64,000 nucleotides of DNA from Buttiauxella ferragutiae (GTDB lineage Bacteria > Pseudomonadota > Gammaproteobacteria > Enterobacterales > Enterobacteriaceae): the NCBI RefSeq assembly GCF_001654915.1, contig NZ_LXEQ01000045.1. One strand, 5' to 3'. Below, piece by piece: positions 8,400 to 17,166 of this stretch. The notes under the pieces are model-generated. The model was not told where the DNA came from. It did not search any database and was given only the letters and a program-made list of their open reading frames with translations. Positions within the stretch are counted from its first letter, which is position 1. Each line of letters starts with the position of its first letter. The translations under genes were made by a program, and so were the position numbers.

Positions 8400-9675
8400 A
8401 TATATTCTCGTTGCCGGAATAGTTTTAACGCACCCGGCCCTGGCGGACTTAACCCCGAAATCTCATATCGGCTTTGCAGGTATTGATTTTCAAGGCACAG
8501 CGGGTGTGAATTATGGTTATGACGATAATGTGACTTATCAGCCACATGATAGCGATGCTATTGGCTCAAACTTCTTGAGCGTTACTCCGGTATTAAGCAT
8601 GGCGGGCGAAAGATACCAGGATAAATACCTGGTAATATATTCAGGTGATTATCGCAATTATAATAATGACTCTGCGGATAACTACAATGATCACTTCTTC
8701 CGTTTTAACGGCGTGTGGCGTTATGGATTAAAGCACGGGTTAATGTTCAATGTTGAAGACTCAATTGGCCATGAAGACCGTGGGCGTGGTATCACCGAAG
8801 GTTTTGTACCTGAGCAATTTCAAGAGTTTGGCATCGAATCGCCGCTGACCACCAACTTGCTCAATAGCGAACTACGTTACAGCTACGGAGCACCTGAAGG
8901 GCGTGGAAAAGCCGAAGTCGCCCTGCTGTATAAAAAGCTTCGTTTTGGTAATACCCAGGATGCACAGAATACCGACGACGACTTTTACAATTATATTCAA
9001 GAGCAAGAATGGTATGAAAATAGTCTGGTAGCCGAAATTTTCGACCAGTACTCACGGGAAACTCGTTTCCGTTATAGCTTTATTACTAACCAACGGCATT
9101 ATGATAATGCTAATGAAAAAGACAGTAACGAATATTATTTGATGTACGGAATAAAGTCCCAGGTGACGGGAAAAACCAACATCGATATGAACGTAGCCTG
9201 GTTGTATAAAACGTTTCAGAACAACCCTGACTCGCAGGATTTTAATGGACTAAACTGGGATATTCAGGGCGAGTGGAAACCACTCAAACAGGCTATTTTT
9301 ACGGCGCATACCTCGCAACGCATTAAAGACCCTTCAGAAGTTGGGGGCTACATTCTGGTTTCGCAGTACGGTATTTCTTATCAACATTTTTGGCTCAACG
9401 ATCGTTTCTCTACCTTGTTAGATTACTCCTACACCACGGAAGATTATAAGAAACAAGATAAGGATAGAACGGACAGAGATGGCGTATTCACATTTTCTAT
9501 GAGTTACGACTTCAGACCTTCGGTTAATTTTGAACTGAAATATCAAATAGATACCTTGCGTTCGAATAAAGAGACCGATTCGTTCTATATCGGTGCTGAC
9601 GACGACCGTGAAGTCCTGAGAACATTGGGCTACGACAATTCGCTGATTATGTTTACAGCTAAGGTGCAGATTTAA
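8389..9675 (+). CDS. outer-membrane beta-barrel for EPS export (EpsL/porin type)
   Basis: 428 residues with a signal peptide cleaved after about HPALA, followed by alternating beta-strand patterns rich in Tyr, Asp and Asn through to the C-terminus. No soluble domain or catalytic motif is visible. It resembles barrel proteins encoded beside short Wza-like lipoproteins (EpsL-like, VpsM and Wzp type), which form the outer-membrane pore when the OPX protein lacks its own pore-forming helices. Its position directly before the short OPX gene supports this. The last residue is Ile rather than the usual Phe or Trp. Exact family not certain. Confidence 0.75.
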   Translation: MHIKYILVAGIVLTHPALADLTPKSHIGFAGIDFQGTAGVNYGYDDNVTYQPHDSDAIGSNFLSVTPVLSMAGERYQDKYLVIYSGDYRNYNNDSADNYNDHFFRFNGVWRYGLKHGLMFNVEDSIGHEDRGRGITEGFVPEQFQEFGIESPLTTNLLNSELRYSYGAPEGRGKAEVALLYKKLRFGNTQDAQNTDDDFYNYIQEQEWYENSLVAEIFDQYSRETRFRYSFITNQRHYDNANEKDSNEYYLMYGIKSQVTGKTNIDMNVAWLYKTFQNNPDSQDFNGLNWDIQGEWKPLKQAIFTAHTSQRIKDPSEVGGYILVSQYGISYQHFWLNDRFSTLLDYSYTTEDYKKQDKDRTDRDGVFTFSMSYDFRPSVNFELKYQIDTLRSNKETDSFYIGADDDREVLRTLGYDNSLIMFTAKVQI

Positions 9676-9676
9676 A

Positions 9677-10234
9677 ATGAAAATAATGAAACTCTGGGCA
9701 TTTTTATTATTCACGGTGCTTTTGGCTGGGTGTACAACATCCAAGCCACCACTCATGGATAATCCTGATGCTGAATCAATGGGATATCTTCTCGATGCAG
9801 GTGATACCGTCAGTATTAATGTCTACGGCGAACCTGATATGACGATGAAATTTATTATCGATAAAAGTGGAACGATTACCTTCCCTTATATCGGTAAATT
9901 AGTGCTGAAAGGAAAAACGCCGGAACAAGTGAGTGCCGAGTTAACCAATCGCCTAAGTGGAGATTATCTGCAAAACCCAATGGTGACCGTGAATATTGCG
10001 GAATTCCGTAAATTCTTTGTTTCAGGTGAAGTGAAGAACCCGAATGGTTTCGCCTACGAACCTGGACTCACGGTTGAAAAATCTATTGCACAGGCCGGTG
10101 GTTTCACTGACCGAGCGGATCGTAAAAATATCAATATTCGTCTGTCGGGGAGTAACCAATTGCTTGAGAACGTGGACGTCAGACACTCCGTTCACCCCGG
10201 TGATATCGTTATAATTGGCATGGGCTTCTTCTAA
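9677..10234 (+). CDS. short polysaccharide export lipoprotein (OPX, Wza/GumB-like)
   Basis: 185 residues with a lipoprotein signal (LLFTVLLAGC; Cys about 19). It has the Poly_export domain (LLDAGDTVSINVYGEPDMT ... GTITFPYIGKLVLKGKTPEQV) and one SLBB-type domain (KFFVSGEVKNPNGFAYEPG). Wza is about 379 residues and ends in an amphipathic helix that forms the outer-membrane pore. That part and the extra domains are missing here, as in GumB and other short OPX proteins. It probably forms the periplasmic conduit between the co-polymerase encoded next and the barrel encoded just before. Confidence 0.9.
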   Translation: MKIMKLWAFLLFTVLLAGCTTSKPPLMDNPDAESMGYLLDAGDTVSINVYGEPDMTMKFIIDKSGTITFPYIGKLVLKGKTPEQVSAELTNRLSGDYLQNPMVTVNIAEFRKFFVSGEVKNPNGFAYEPGLTVEKSIAQAGGFTDRADRKNINIRLSGSNQLLENVDVRHSVHPGDIVIIGMGFF

Positions 10235-10236
10235 CT

Positions 10237-12375
10237 ATGAAACTATCAATCGTAGAAAATGGCAAGAAGCGAGAAAGCGCGATCGATTTCTCCAGGTTTG
10301 CCAAAGAAATTAAAAAGAACAGTTGGAAAATCCTCCTCGCCGGCGTGATTGCGGGGGCGGTTGCCTGGCCATTAATCAGCATGATGACATCTAAGTATGT
10401 CTCAACGGCGACGGTGCTTATCAAAGCCCAACCGGATAATATTTCCCCATTCCCGCAGGTAGACGGTTATGACTCGACACGTAATGGTTATTACGAAACT
10501 CAATATGCATTGATGCAGTCGCGTATTGTGCTGGAGCAGGCGGTGCGCAATTTGAAACTGGATGAAAATCCTGATTTCATCGGCGCAAATTCGGACAGCA
10601 AAAATGCGAATACGCCTGAGAATCAGCAAGCGCGTGTTGATAAGGCACTGAAGACGTTGCTGAAAAACCTGACCATTAACGGTGTGCGCACCACGCATCT
10701 GGCATCAATCTCTTATGAATCCTCTTCGCCTGAGGTTGCAGCACAGGTAGCCAATGGTGTGGCGCAGGCGTTCATTGATTACAGTGCGGCGCAAAAGCGC
10801 GGCAATACGCTGAAAGCGCGTGAAAGCAACCAGCAGCGTATGCTCGAATTGCAGCAGCAAATTGCCGGGCAAAAGCGGGCCATTGATGATTATCTGAAGC
10901 AAGAGGGGTTGTTGACCTTCCGCGGTGTGGATGGTTTTGAAACCGAGCAGTTAAGTATTGTCACTAACCGCCTGGCGGATGCGACTCAGCGTCGTGTTGC
11001 GGCAGAATCGCAGTATAACGAAGTGCGCAGAAGCGCCGGGCGATCGCTGGAAGATGTGATCTCACTGCCAGTGATTTCAGACCATGCTCAGATTCAGGAT
11101 TTACGCATTGCACTCGTTCAGGCGAAACGGACGCTCTATGAACTGCGCAAATCGTATGGCCCGAAACACATCAAGATTCAGGAAGCTCAGGCGCAAGTTC
11201 AGGCCGTTCAGGATCAAACCTACAGCGTGCTGGGTGAACTGGAAACTGGCCTGCGTCAGCAATATCAGGCAGCACTGGCTGATGAAAATAACTACCAGAA
11301 ACAGCTGAATGAGCAAAAATTGATCTTCCAGAAACTTGCTTCGAAACGTGAAGGTTATAACGGGCTGAAACTGGCGCTGGATAAAACGGAAGATTCATAT
11401 AAAACGCTGTATCAACGCACTCAGGAACAGACGCTGTCCGGTAATTATGCTGATTCGGATGCCGTCTTGTACGACCCGGCGGTACCTGCTGAACGCCCAT
11501 CTAAACCTAACAAACCGTTGTTACTGGTCATGGTGGTGTTATTCGTTTTGGCTTTTAGCATCATGTACTTCATCGTTAAATCAGCAATGGACAGCACCAT
11601 TAATAACCTGAGCCAAATGAAGAAACGGTTGAACCTCGAGCCATTAGGTGAGATTCGCCGCTATTCGGGTCTGGGGAGCCGTGCGCAAATCCGCGACGTA
11701 ATCTCCAATAACCCGCTCAATGCCGATATCATTCACAGTATTCGTACCCGTATCATGCTCGATAATCGCCAGTTGCAGGCGGTTTCGGTGACGTCGACTG
11801 ACCACGGGGAAGGCCGAACGCTGTTGGCTAACCTGTTAGCAAATTCATTTAGTTTCGATCAGAAAACGCTGCTGGTTGATCTCGATTTCTTCAATAAAGA
11901 CGGCTTATCAAGTGAGCTGGCGAAACCGTCTGCCCATGGCGTTGCTGAGCTGCTGCGCGGCGAAGGCACGCATGAGAATCTTAGTGTCAAAGTGAATGAA
12001 AATCTGGATTTTCTACCTCGTGGCAATGCAACGATCTCCTCACTATTGCTGTTGTCGTCGGAAAATCTTGAGCATCTGATGCGTGAATTACGCAGCCATT
12101 ACCAGCGTATTATTATTGATGTTGCTGCGGTGAATCAGAGCCAGGACAGCCAGCTGATTAGTCGTGTCATTGATGGGCAAATTTTCATGCTGAAAGCGGG
12201 TGCGGCACCGGCGGAACATATTATCCAGGCGCTAGATAAACTCGAAGCTAATCATTCTGTTGTTGTCGGTGTGGTGCTTAATCAGGTCGTGGATAAAAAT
12301 CTTGAGACAAAAGAGGGTTTACGCTCACTCAACCTACAAACCAGTGAATTGATGAGCAGCACAGGCCGGATATGA
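10237..12375 (+). CDS. Wzc/GumC-like polysaccharide co-polymerase with degenerate P-loop
   Basis: 712 residues: an N-terminal Wzz domain with a membrane segment at about 33-52, a long periplasmic coiled-coil region (about 180-400, rich in Gln and Glu), a second membrane segment near 428-448 after PAVPAERPSKPNKP, and a cytoplasmic P-loop ATPase-like domain. In Wzc this last domain is a tyrosine autokinase. Here the Walker A reads DHGEGRT (about residue 520), with Arg in place of the catalytic Lys. Walker A-prime is LLVDLDF and Walker B is RIIIDVAA. The C-terminus lacks the tyrosine-rich tail. It should still control chain length and link polymerase to export, but kinase activity is doubtful. 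It overlaps the next gene by four bases. Confidence 0.9.
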   Translation: MKLSIVENGKKRESAIDFSRFAKEIKKNSWKILLAGVIAGAVAWPLISMMTSKYVSTATVLIKAQPDNISPFPQVDGYDSTRNGYYETQYALMQSRIVLEQAVRNLKLDENPDFIGANSDSKNANTPENQQARVDKALKTLLKNLTINGVRTTHLASISYESSSPEVAAQVANGVAQAFIDYSAAQKRGNTLKARESNQQRMLELQQQIAGQKRAIDDYLKQEGLLTFRGVDGFETEQLSIVTNRLADATQRRVAAESQYNEVRRSAGRSLEDVISLPVISDHAQIQDLRIALVQAKRTLYELRKSYGPKHIKIQEAQAQVQAVQDQTYSVLGELETGLRQQYQAALADENNYQKQLNEQKLIFQKLASKREGYNGLKLALDKTEDSYKTLYQRTQEQTLSGNYADSDAVLYDPAVPAERPSKPNKPLLLVMVVLFVLAFSIMYFIVKSAMDSTINNLSQMKKRLNLEPLGEIRRYSGLGSRAQIRDVISNNPLNADIIHSIRTRIMLDNRQLQAVSVTSTDHGEGRTLLANLLANSFSFDQKTLLVDLDFFNKDGLSSELAKPSAHGVAELLRGEGTHENLSVKVNENLDFLPRGNATISSLLLLSSENLEHLMRELRSHYQRIIIDVAAVNQSQDSQLISRVIDGQIFMLKAGAAPAEHIIQALDKLEANHSVVVGVVLNQVVDKNLETKEGLRSLNLQTSELMSSTGRI

Positions 12376-13583
12376 GTTTACTGAGAAGCGCGTCCACAAT
12401 TGCGGGTTCATCAGTCATTTCACAACTGATTGGTGCGCTGTCTATTTGGTTAATTTCACACAAATATGACCTGGCTGAAGTGGGGCTGTACGCGCTTAAC
12501 TACAGTATTGCGTTGATTGGGGCTCAGGTTTGTACCTTTGCATCACAGCTACTCATTCCTAAGCAGCAAGATGATGAACTGGCGCAAAACGTGGTGTTTT
12601 GCTTGTTGCAAAGTCTGATTATCGCTCTGCCTTACGCGCTGCTTACTGCATGGCTGTTTAATCAGAATATTTTCTTCCTTTATCTGCTCACGCTTTCAAA
12701 TACGTGGATTTTGATTTCGGAAAACTTATCGTTACGTACCGCTAATTTTGGCTTTTTGGTCTTCCAGCGTATCTCTGTCTCCGTGGTAGTGGTGCTCTCC
12801 GTGCTACTCACCACGCATATCCAGGCATTTTACTGGGCGTGGGCAGGCTCGATGATGGTGTTGACTATTGGCTGCATTCTTCGTGCTTTCGATATTCGTA
12901 GTGTGCAACTGGCACATTTGAGCCCCAAAAATAACCTCGCATTCTTTAGTAAGCACGTTCATCACATCACTAAAGTCGGTAGTGCGGAAGTGCTGGCGAT
13001 GGCGAACAGTAACTTGCCTATCATGTTGATAAACTTTTGGTTCTCAGCATTGACTGCGGGTTATTTTTCTATTGTCAGCCGCTTCTGCCTGGCGCCAGTG
13101 GTGATTGTCGGGAATGCGGTACGCAACGCTATTTTCTCGAAATGGTCGATAGATTTCAGGCATAACACCTTTAACTTTGAAGAGTACAAAAAGGTCCGTT
13201 TGCTGCTTCTGGTATTGGGTGTTGTGTGTACACTGGGGGTGTTTCTGTTTTATCCCATCGTTATGCACCTGGGCTTTAGTGAGGACTGGATAAACTCGAT
13301 TCCCACTTCACGCTACATGTTGCCATATTTATTCCCGGCTTTAGCGGTGTGCCCGTTGACCGTGATTGAACTGATTTTTGGTTCGCACCGTTATTTCCTG
13401 CGTATCCAGTTTGAACAATTAGCGATTGTACTGATTGCGTTTGTCATAGTGCCTTATTTTTATAATGACTATGCCACTTCGATTATTCTGTTCTCAGTAC
13501 TGACTTTCGTTCGTTATGCGTTTATTTATCTCAAGGTAAATAAACGCGCCAATCTTTTGAAAGACAGGCCGGTGGTATTATGA
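12372..13583 (+). CDS. Wzx-like polysaccharide flippase
   Basis: A 403-residue protein that is hydrophobic throughout, with about 12 predicted membrane segments and short loops, beginning SLLRSASTIAGSSVISQLIGALSIWLI as in the MATE/MOP polysaccharide exporter group. It would flip lipid-linked repeat units across the inner membrane for polymerisation. The ATG overlaps the stop of the co-polymerase gene and its own end overlaps the polymerase gene (ATGA type), showing translational coupling. Sequence conservation in this family is low, so the call rests on topology and operon position. Confidence 0.82.
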   Translation: MSLLRSASTIAGSSVISQLIGALSIWLISHKYDLAEVGLYALNYSIALIGAQVCTFASQLLIPKQQDDELAQNVVFCLLQSLIIALPYALLTAWLFNQNIFFLYLLTLSNTWILISENLSLRTANFGFLVFQRISVSVVVVLSVLLTTHIQAFYWAWAGSMMVLTIGCILRAFDIRSVQLAHLSPKNNLAFFSKHVHHITKVGSAEVLAMANSNLPIMLINFWFSALTAGYFSIVSRFCLAPVVIVGNAVRNAIFSKWSIDFRHNTFNFEEYKKVRLLLLVLGVVCTLGVFLFYPIVMHLGFSEDWINSIPTSRYMLPYLFPALAVCPLTVIELIFGSHRYFLRIQFEQLAIVLIAFVIVPYFYNDYATSIILFSVLTFVRYAFIYLKVNKRANLLKDRPVVL

Positions 13584-14953
13584 ATCTCAACACTGGGAAT
13601 TATTTACAGACATACTCTTTCATGACCCTGATGGTCTGCGGGTTAGTTCAGTACTTCACGGGTGTGTTAGCGGTGCTGTGGATCCCATTCTTCCTGACAT
13701 TGCTGATGTTCATTTTGCTGGTGATGCAAACCCGCTATGAAAAATTGCAGTTGGATAAACAAGAAATCGTGGTGCTGACGTTGTACCTTATTTTCATGGT
13801 CATGGCGGGAGTATCGACAATTTTGCAGGCCGGGGTGACTGACGCGATTGTCGGTTTTAAAAATGAAATCGCACTTTCACTGGTGATGTTCTGCCTGCTG
13901 TTAGGCTTTTGTCGTGAATCGCAGGTCTATCGCGTCACACGTTCTTTATATTGGGTGTTTTACGCTCAATTTCCGGTGGTGCTTTATCAATTGCTGTTTG
14001 TTCTACCCCAGCGTGTTGTGGTGCGTGGCGAAGAAGATAAATGGGATTCGGTGGTTGGGACCTTTGGCGGTGACCCATTGGGAGGCGGGAATACCGCTGC
14101 GATGGGGTTGTTTTGCCTGCTGATTATGTTGTTAAAAGTCTCCGAATTTAAGCATGGGCTAACCAGTTTTAAATCGATGGCCTTGCATGTCATTTTGGGT
14201 TTTGGCTTGTGTATTGTCGGTGAAGTGAAATTTGTCATTCTGTTGTCACCGATATTACTGGCATGGGTTTGGTTGATGCCGAGCTTCGTAAAAGGCATGA
14301 ATAAAGTGAATATCAAAGCCCTGCTGTTGATATTCACCGCTATGGCATTACTCATTGCCTTCGCCATTGTCATTTTAGCGGCGGGTTATTCAACGGCCTA
14401 CGGTACTGACCCTACACAAAGCTCGCTTGCTGTTTTTATTAACTCACTCAGTTACATTTTTGACCCAAACTATATTCTGCCTTCAGGCGAAGTGGGGCGG
14501 TTTACAACACTGCTATTCTGGATAAAAAATAACGATCTTTGGGGGCTTTCAGGGACGCTATTTGGTTACGGATTAAACGCGACCAACAGCGGAAGTGTGG
14601 TGTCGCCAGGCTTCCTGAATCTCACCTATAATTTAATTCTCGATTCGACTTCTTTGAGTATGTTGCTCTGGGAAGTGGGCGTGGTGGGAACCCTTTTGTT
14701 TATCGGTTTAATTCTCTACATCCTGAAAATTGTGCAACCTAAAGCTCTGTTAGATCGCGAGCAATTAGACCCACAGGATCTGCAATTACTCAGTTTTGCG
14801 CCTGCATTTAATGTTTTTGCTATCAGTTGCTTACTGAGCTTGCCCTACAGTCAGATACTCACTATCACACCAATGCTCCAATTCCTTTTCTATCTGGCAC
14901 TGGGCTCAAGTCTGGTTATTCGTCGAACCGTATATCGTTTTGCAGAGCAATAA
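13580..14953 (+). CDS. Wzy-like O-antigen/EPS polymerase
   Basis: 457 residues with about ten or more membrane segments and one larger periplasmic loop (about 275-365, including TQSSLAVFINSLSY and GEVGRFTTLLFWIKNNDLWG), as in Wzy polymerases. GFGLCIVGEVKFVILLSPIL and the loop containing GYGLNATNS resemble the O-antigen ligase/polymerase superfamily pattern. It would join repeat units at the periplasmic face, with length set by the Wzc-like protein. Wzy proteins share little sequence, so topology and position between flippase and glycosyltransferases are the main support. Confidence 0.78.
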   Translation: MNLNTGNYLQTYSFMTLMVCGLVQYFTGVLAVLWIPFFLTLLMFILLVMQTRYEKLQLDKQEIVVLTLYLIFMVMAGVSTILQAGVTDAIVGFKNEIALSLVMFCLLLGFCRESQVYRVTRSLYWVFYAQFPVVLYQLLFVLPQRVVVRGEEDKWDSVVGTFGGDPLGGGNTAAMGLFCLLIMLLKVSEFKHGLTSFKSMALHVILGFGLCIVGEVKFVILLSPILLAWVWLMPSFVKGMNKVNIKALLLIFTAMALLIAFAIVILAAGYSTAYGTDPTQSSLAVFINSLSYIFDPNYILPSGEVGRFTTLLFWIKNNDLWGLSGTLFGYGLNATNSGSVVSPGFLNLTYNLILDSTSLSMLLWEVGVVGTLLFIGLILYILKIVQPKALLDREQLDPQDLQLLSFAPAFNVFAISCLLSLPYSQILTITPMLQFLFYLALGSSLVIRRTVYRFAEQ

Positions 14954-14954
14954 T

Positions 14955-15944
14955 ATGAGTCATAAACCGTTTATCTCCGTGAGCATTAAAACACTTAACG
15001 AAGCCAAGTGTATTGAAAAAACGATTGATAGTATCCAGCAGCAGATTGCTGAATATCCTCATAAAATTATTGTTGCCGACAGCTTATCAACCGATAGCAC
15101 TCAGCAATTGGCCAGCAATAAAGGGGTCACCGTGGTGTCGTTAACCCAGCCTGCGGATCGCTGTTGTGGCGTTGGCCATCAACTTGGCTATCTGTATAGC
15201 GAAGGTGAATATTTGTTGTTGATGGACGGCGATATGGAGCTGGAAAAAGGATTTATTGATAGCGCTATTACCTTTCTGCAAAGCCATCCCGAATATGCTG
15301 GTGTTGCGGGAACGGTGGAAATGGATGATGCCTCTAACTATGAATTTAAATCGCGCAAACAGCGGCTACATGAAATTTATCCGCTAGGGGATTGCGACCA
15401 TTTAGGGGGCGGTGGTTTATATCGCCGCACCGCAATAGAAAAAATTGGCTATCTGACCAACCGCAATCTTCATGCCTATGAAGAGGCTGAACTTGGCATG
15501 CGTTTAGTGGATGCGGGTTATAAATTACACCGCCTGAATGTGCCTTATTTCAGCCACACATCGCACAATATGCCGACACTAAAATTGCTGATGTACCGTT
15601 GGCGCAGTGGGTATAACAAAGCGCCAGGTGAATTATTACGCAGTGCCTGGGGTAAACCCTGGTGGCCCATTGCCATAAAAATGGTCAAAAACGAGATGAT
15701 TTTTGCGACCTATATGTTGCTATTACTGGTGGCGATATTAACCTTTAATATTGATATTATCGCGCTGGCTTTATTGCCGCTGATTGCATTTATCATACTG
15801 AAAACGATAAAAAATCGTTCATTAATTAATGGCTTGCAAAGTGTACTTAATTTAGCCGTACTCTCTGCGGGATTAATCAAGGGATTGACTCATCCTGTGC
15901 GCGATCCTATGACGCCACCCGACAGCAAAGTCATTCATGAATAG
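14955..15944 (+). CDS. family 2 glycosyltransferase with C-terminal membrane segments
   Basis: 329 residues with a GT-A domain: the N-terminal strand ISVSIKTLNEAKCIEKTI, then DSLSTDSTQQ and the metal-binding LLLMDGDMELE (the DGD motif). GGGGLYRRTAIEKIGY and EEAELGMRL follow, the latter containing the likely catalytic acid region. Two or three hydrophobic segments near the C-terminus (about 250-315) should anchor it to the inner membrane. It would add one sugar to the lipid-linked EPS unit. A TTG 15 bases upstream is in frame, but the ATG directly after the polymerase stop is the better start. Donor and acceptor cannot be read from sequence. Confidence 0.87.
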   Translation: MSHKPFISVSIKTLNEAKCIEKTIDSIQQQIAEYPHKIIVADSLSTDSTQQLASNKGVTVVSLTQPADRCCGVGHQLGYLYSEGEYLLLMDGDMELEKGFIDSAITFLQSHPEYAGVAGTVEMDDASNYEFKSRKQRLHEIYPLGDCDHLGGGGLYRRTAIEKIGYLTNRNLHAYEEAELGMRLVDAGYKLHRLNVPYFSHTSHNMPTLKLLMYRWRSGYNKAPGELLRSAWGKPWWPIAIKMVKNEMIFATYMLLLLVAILTFNIDIIALALLPLIAFIILKTIKNRSLINGLQSVLNLAVLSAGLIKGLTHPVRDPMTPPDSKVIHE

Positions 15945-15953
15945 GTGGCCACG

Positions 15954-17165
15954 ATGAAAATTTTACTGGTAAACAAGTTCTTCTACATTAAAGGTGGCGC
16001 GGAAACTGTCTATTTCCAGGAACGCGAAATGCTGAAACAAGCAGGCGTCGAGGTGATTGATTTTTCCATGCAGCACGAGAAAAATTTCCCCTCTGACTAT
16101 GCTGATTATTTTGTCAGCAATGTCGATTACCATAAAGGAAGTAACCTGCTCGGCGGGATTAAGACGGCAATTGAATTTATCCACAACAACGAAGCCTGCA
16201 AAAAAATGAAGGCTCTGCTTGAGAAAGAGCGCCCGGATATTGTTCATTTTCACAACATCTACCATCAGTTGACCCCATCGATAATTAAAATTGCCCGGGA
16301 TTTTGGCTGTAAAACGGTATTAACCGCCCACGATTATAAAATTGCCTGTCCTTCCTACGCCATGTTACGCGACGGCAAAGTTTGCGATGCCTGTATTACG
16401 GGCTCAGTATTTAATGCGTTTAAATATCGCTGTTATGAAGGTTCAGCATCCAAGAGCTTGCTGCTGACCTTAGAAGCCACCTGGCAATATATTGCTAAGA
16501 ATTATCAGGCTCTTGACGTCATTATTTCACCCAGTGAGTTTCTGCGCGGCATCATAAGACACACGTTGCCAAATTCACGTATCGAGGTGATTGTTAATGG
16601 CATTGATGACAGCCAACCCTTCGAAGGTATTGAAGACCACGGCTATTTGTTGTTTGTCGGGCGTATCAGCCCTGAGAAAGGGATTCAAACATTAGCGCAG
16701 GCTCATGAGCTAATGCGTAATAAAATCCCGCTGAAGATAGTCGGCCATGGCCCGATCTATCATGACCTGATGAAGCAATTCCCGCAGGCAGAATTCCTCG
16801 GTTATGTACAACAAGGCGAAGGATTAGACTCATTGATTAAGCATGCGCGCGCGATCGTCGTGCCTTCTGAATGTAATGAAAATTGCTCGATGTCGGTGTT
16901 AGAAGCCATGTCGTTTGCGCGGCCGATTGTGGGCTCGCGTATTGGTGGGATCCCCGAACAAATACGTGATGGTGTGGATGGTGCATTATTTGAACCGGGC
17001 AATGCTCAGGAGTTGGCGAATATCCTTGATTTTCTGGCTGAAAACCCGGATAAAGCACACCACATGGGGTTAAACGCCCACCAGCGGCTCTGTGATAAAT
17101 ACGCCATGCGTAATCATATGGAAGCGTTGCTTAACTTGTACCAAGAACTGTTGAGCAAACCCTAA
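15954..17165 (+). CDS. family 4 glycosyltransferase
   Basis: 403-residue GT-B enzyme. The N-terminus KILLVNKFFYIKGGAETVYF is the usual glycine-rich acceptor loop. DIVHFHNIYHQLTPSI and VLTAHDYKIACPSY follow. The C-terminal donor domain has LLFVGRISPEKGIQTL and the E-x7-E region ECNENCSMSVLEAMSFARPIVGS. It is a retaining transferase for the EPS repeat unit. The ATG at 15954 is preceded by AGGTGG at good spacing; the in-frame GTG at 15945 is too close to the preceding stop to have its own ribosome site. Confidence 0.9.
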   Translation: MKILLVNKFFYIKGGAETVYFQEREMLKQAGVEVIDFSMQHEKNFPSDYADYFVSNVDYHKGSNLLGGIKTAIEFIHNNEACKKMKALLEKERPDIVHFHNIYHQLTPSIIKIARDFGCKTVLTAHDYKIACPSYAMLRDGKVCDACITGSVFNAFKYRCYEGSASKSLLLTLEATWQYIAKNYQALDVIISPSEFLRGIIRHTLPNSRIEVIVNGIDDSQPFEGIEDHGYLLFVGRISPEKGIQTLAQAHELMRNKIPLKIVGHGPIYHDLMKQFPQAEFLGYVQQGEGLDSLIKHARAIVVPSECNENCSMSVLEAMSFARPIVGSRIGGIPEQIRDGVDGALFEPGNAQELANILDFLAENPDKAHHMGLNAHQRLCDKYAMRNHMEALLNLYQELLSKP

Positions 17166-17166
17166 T

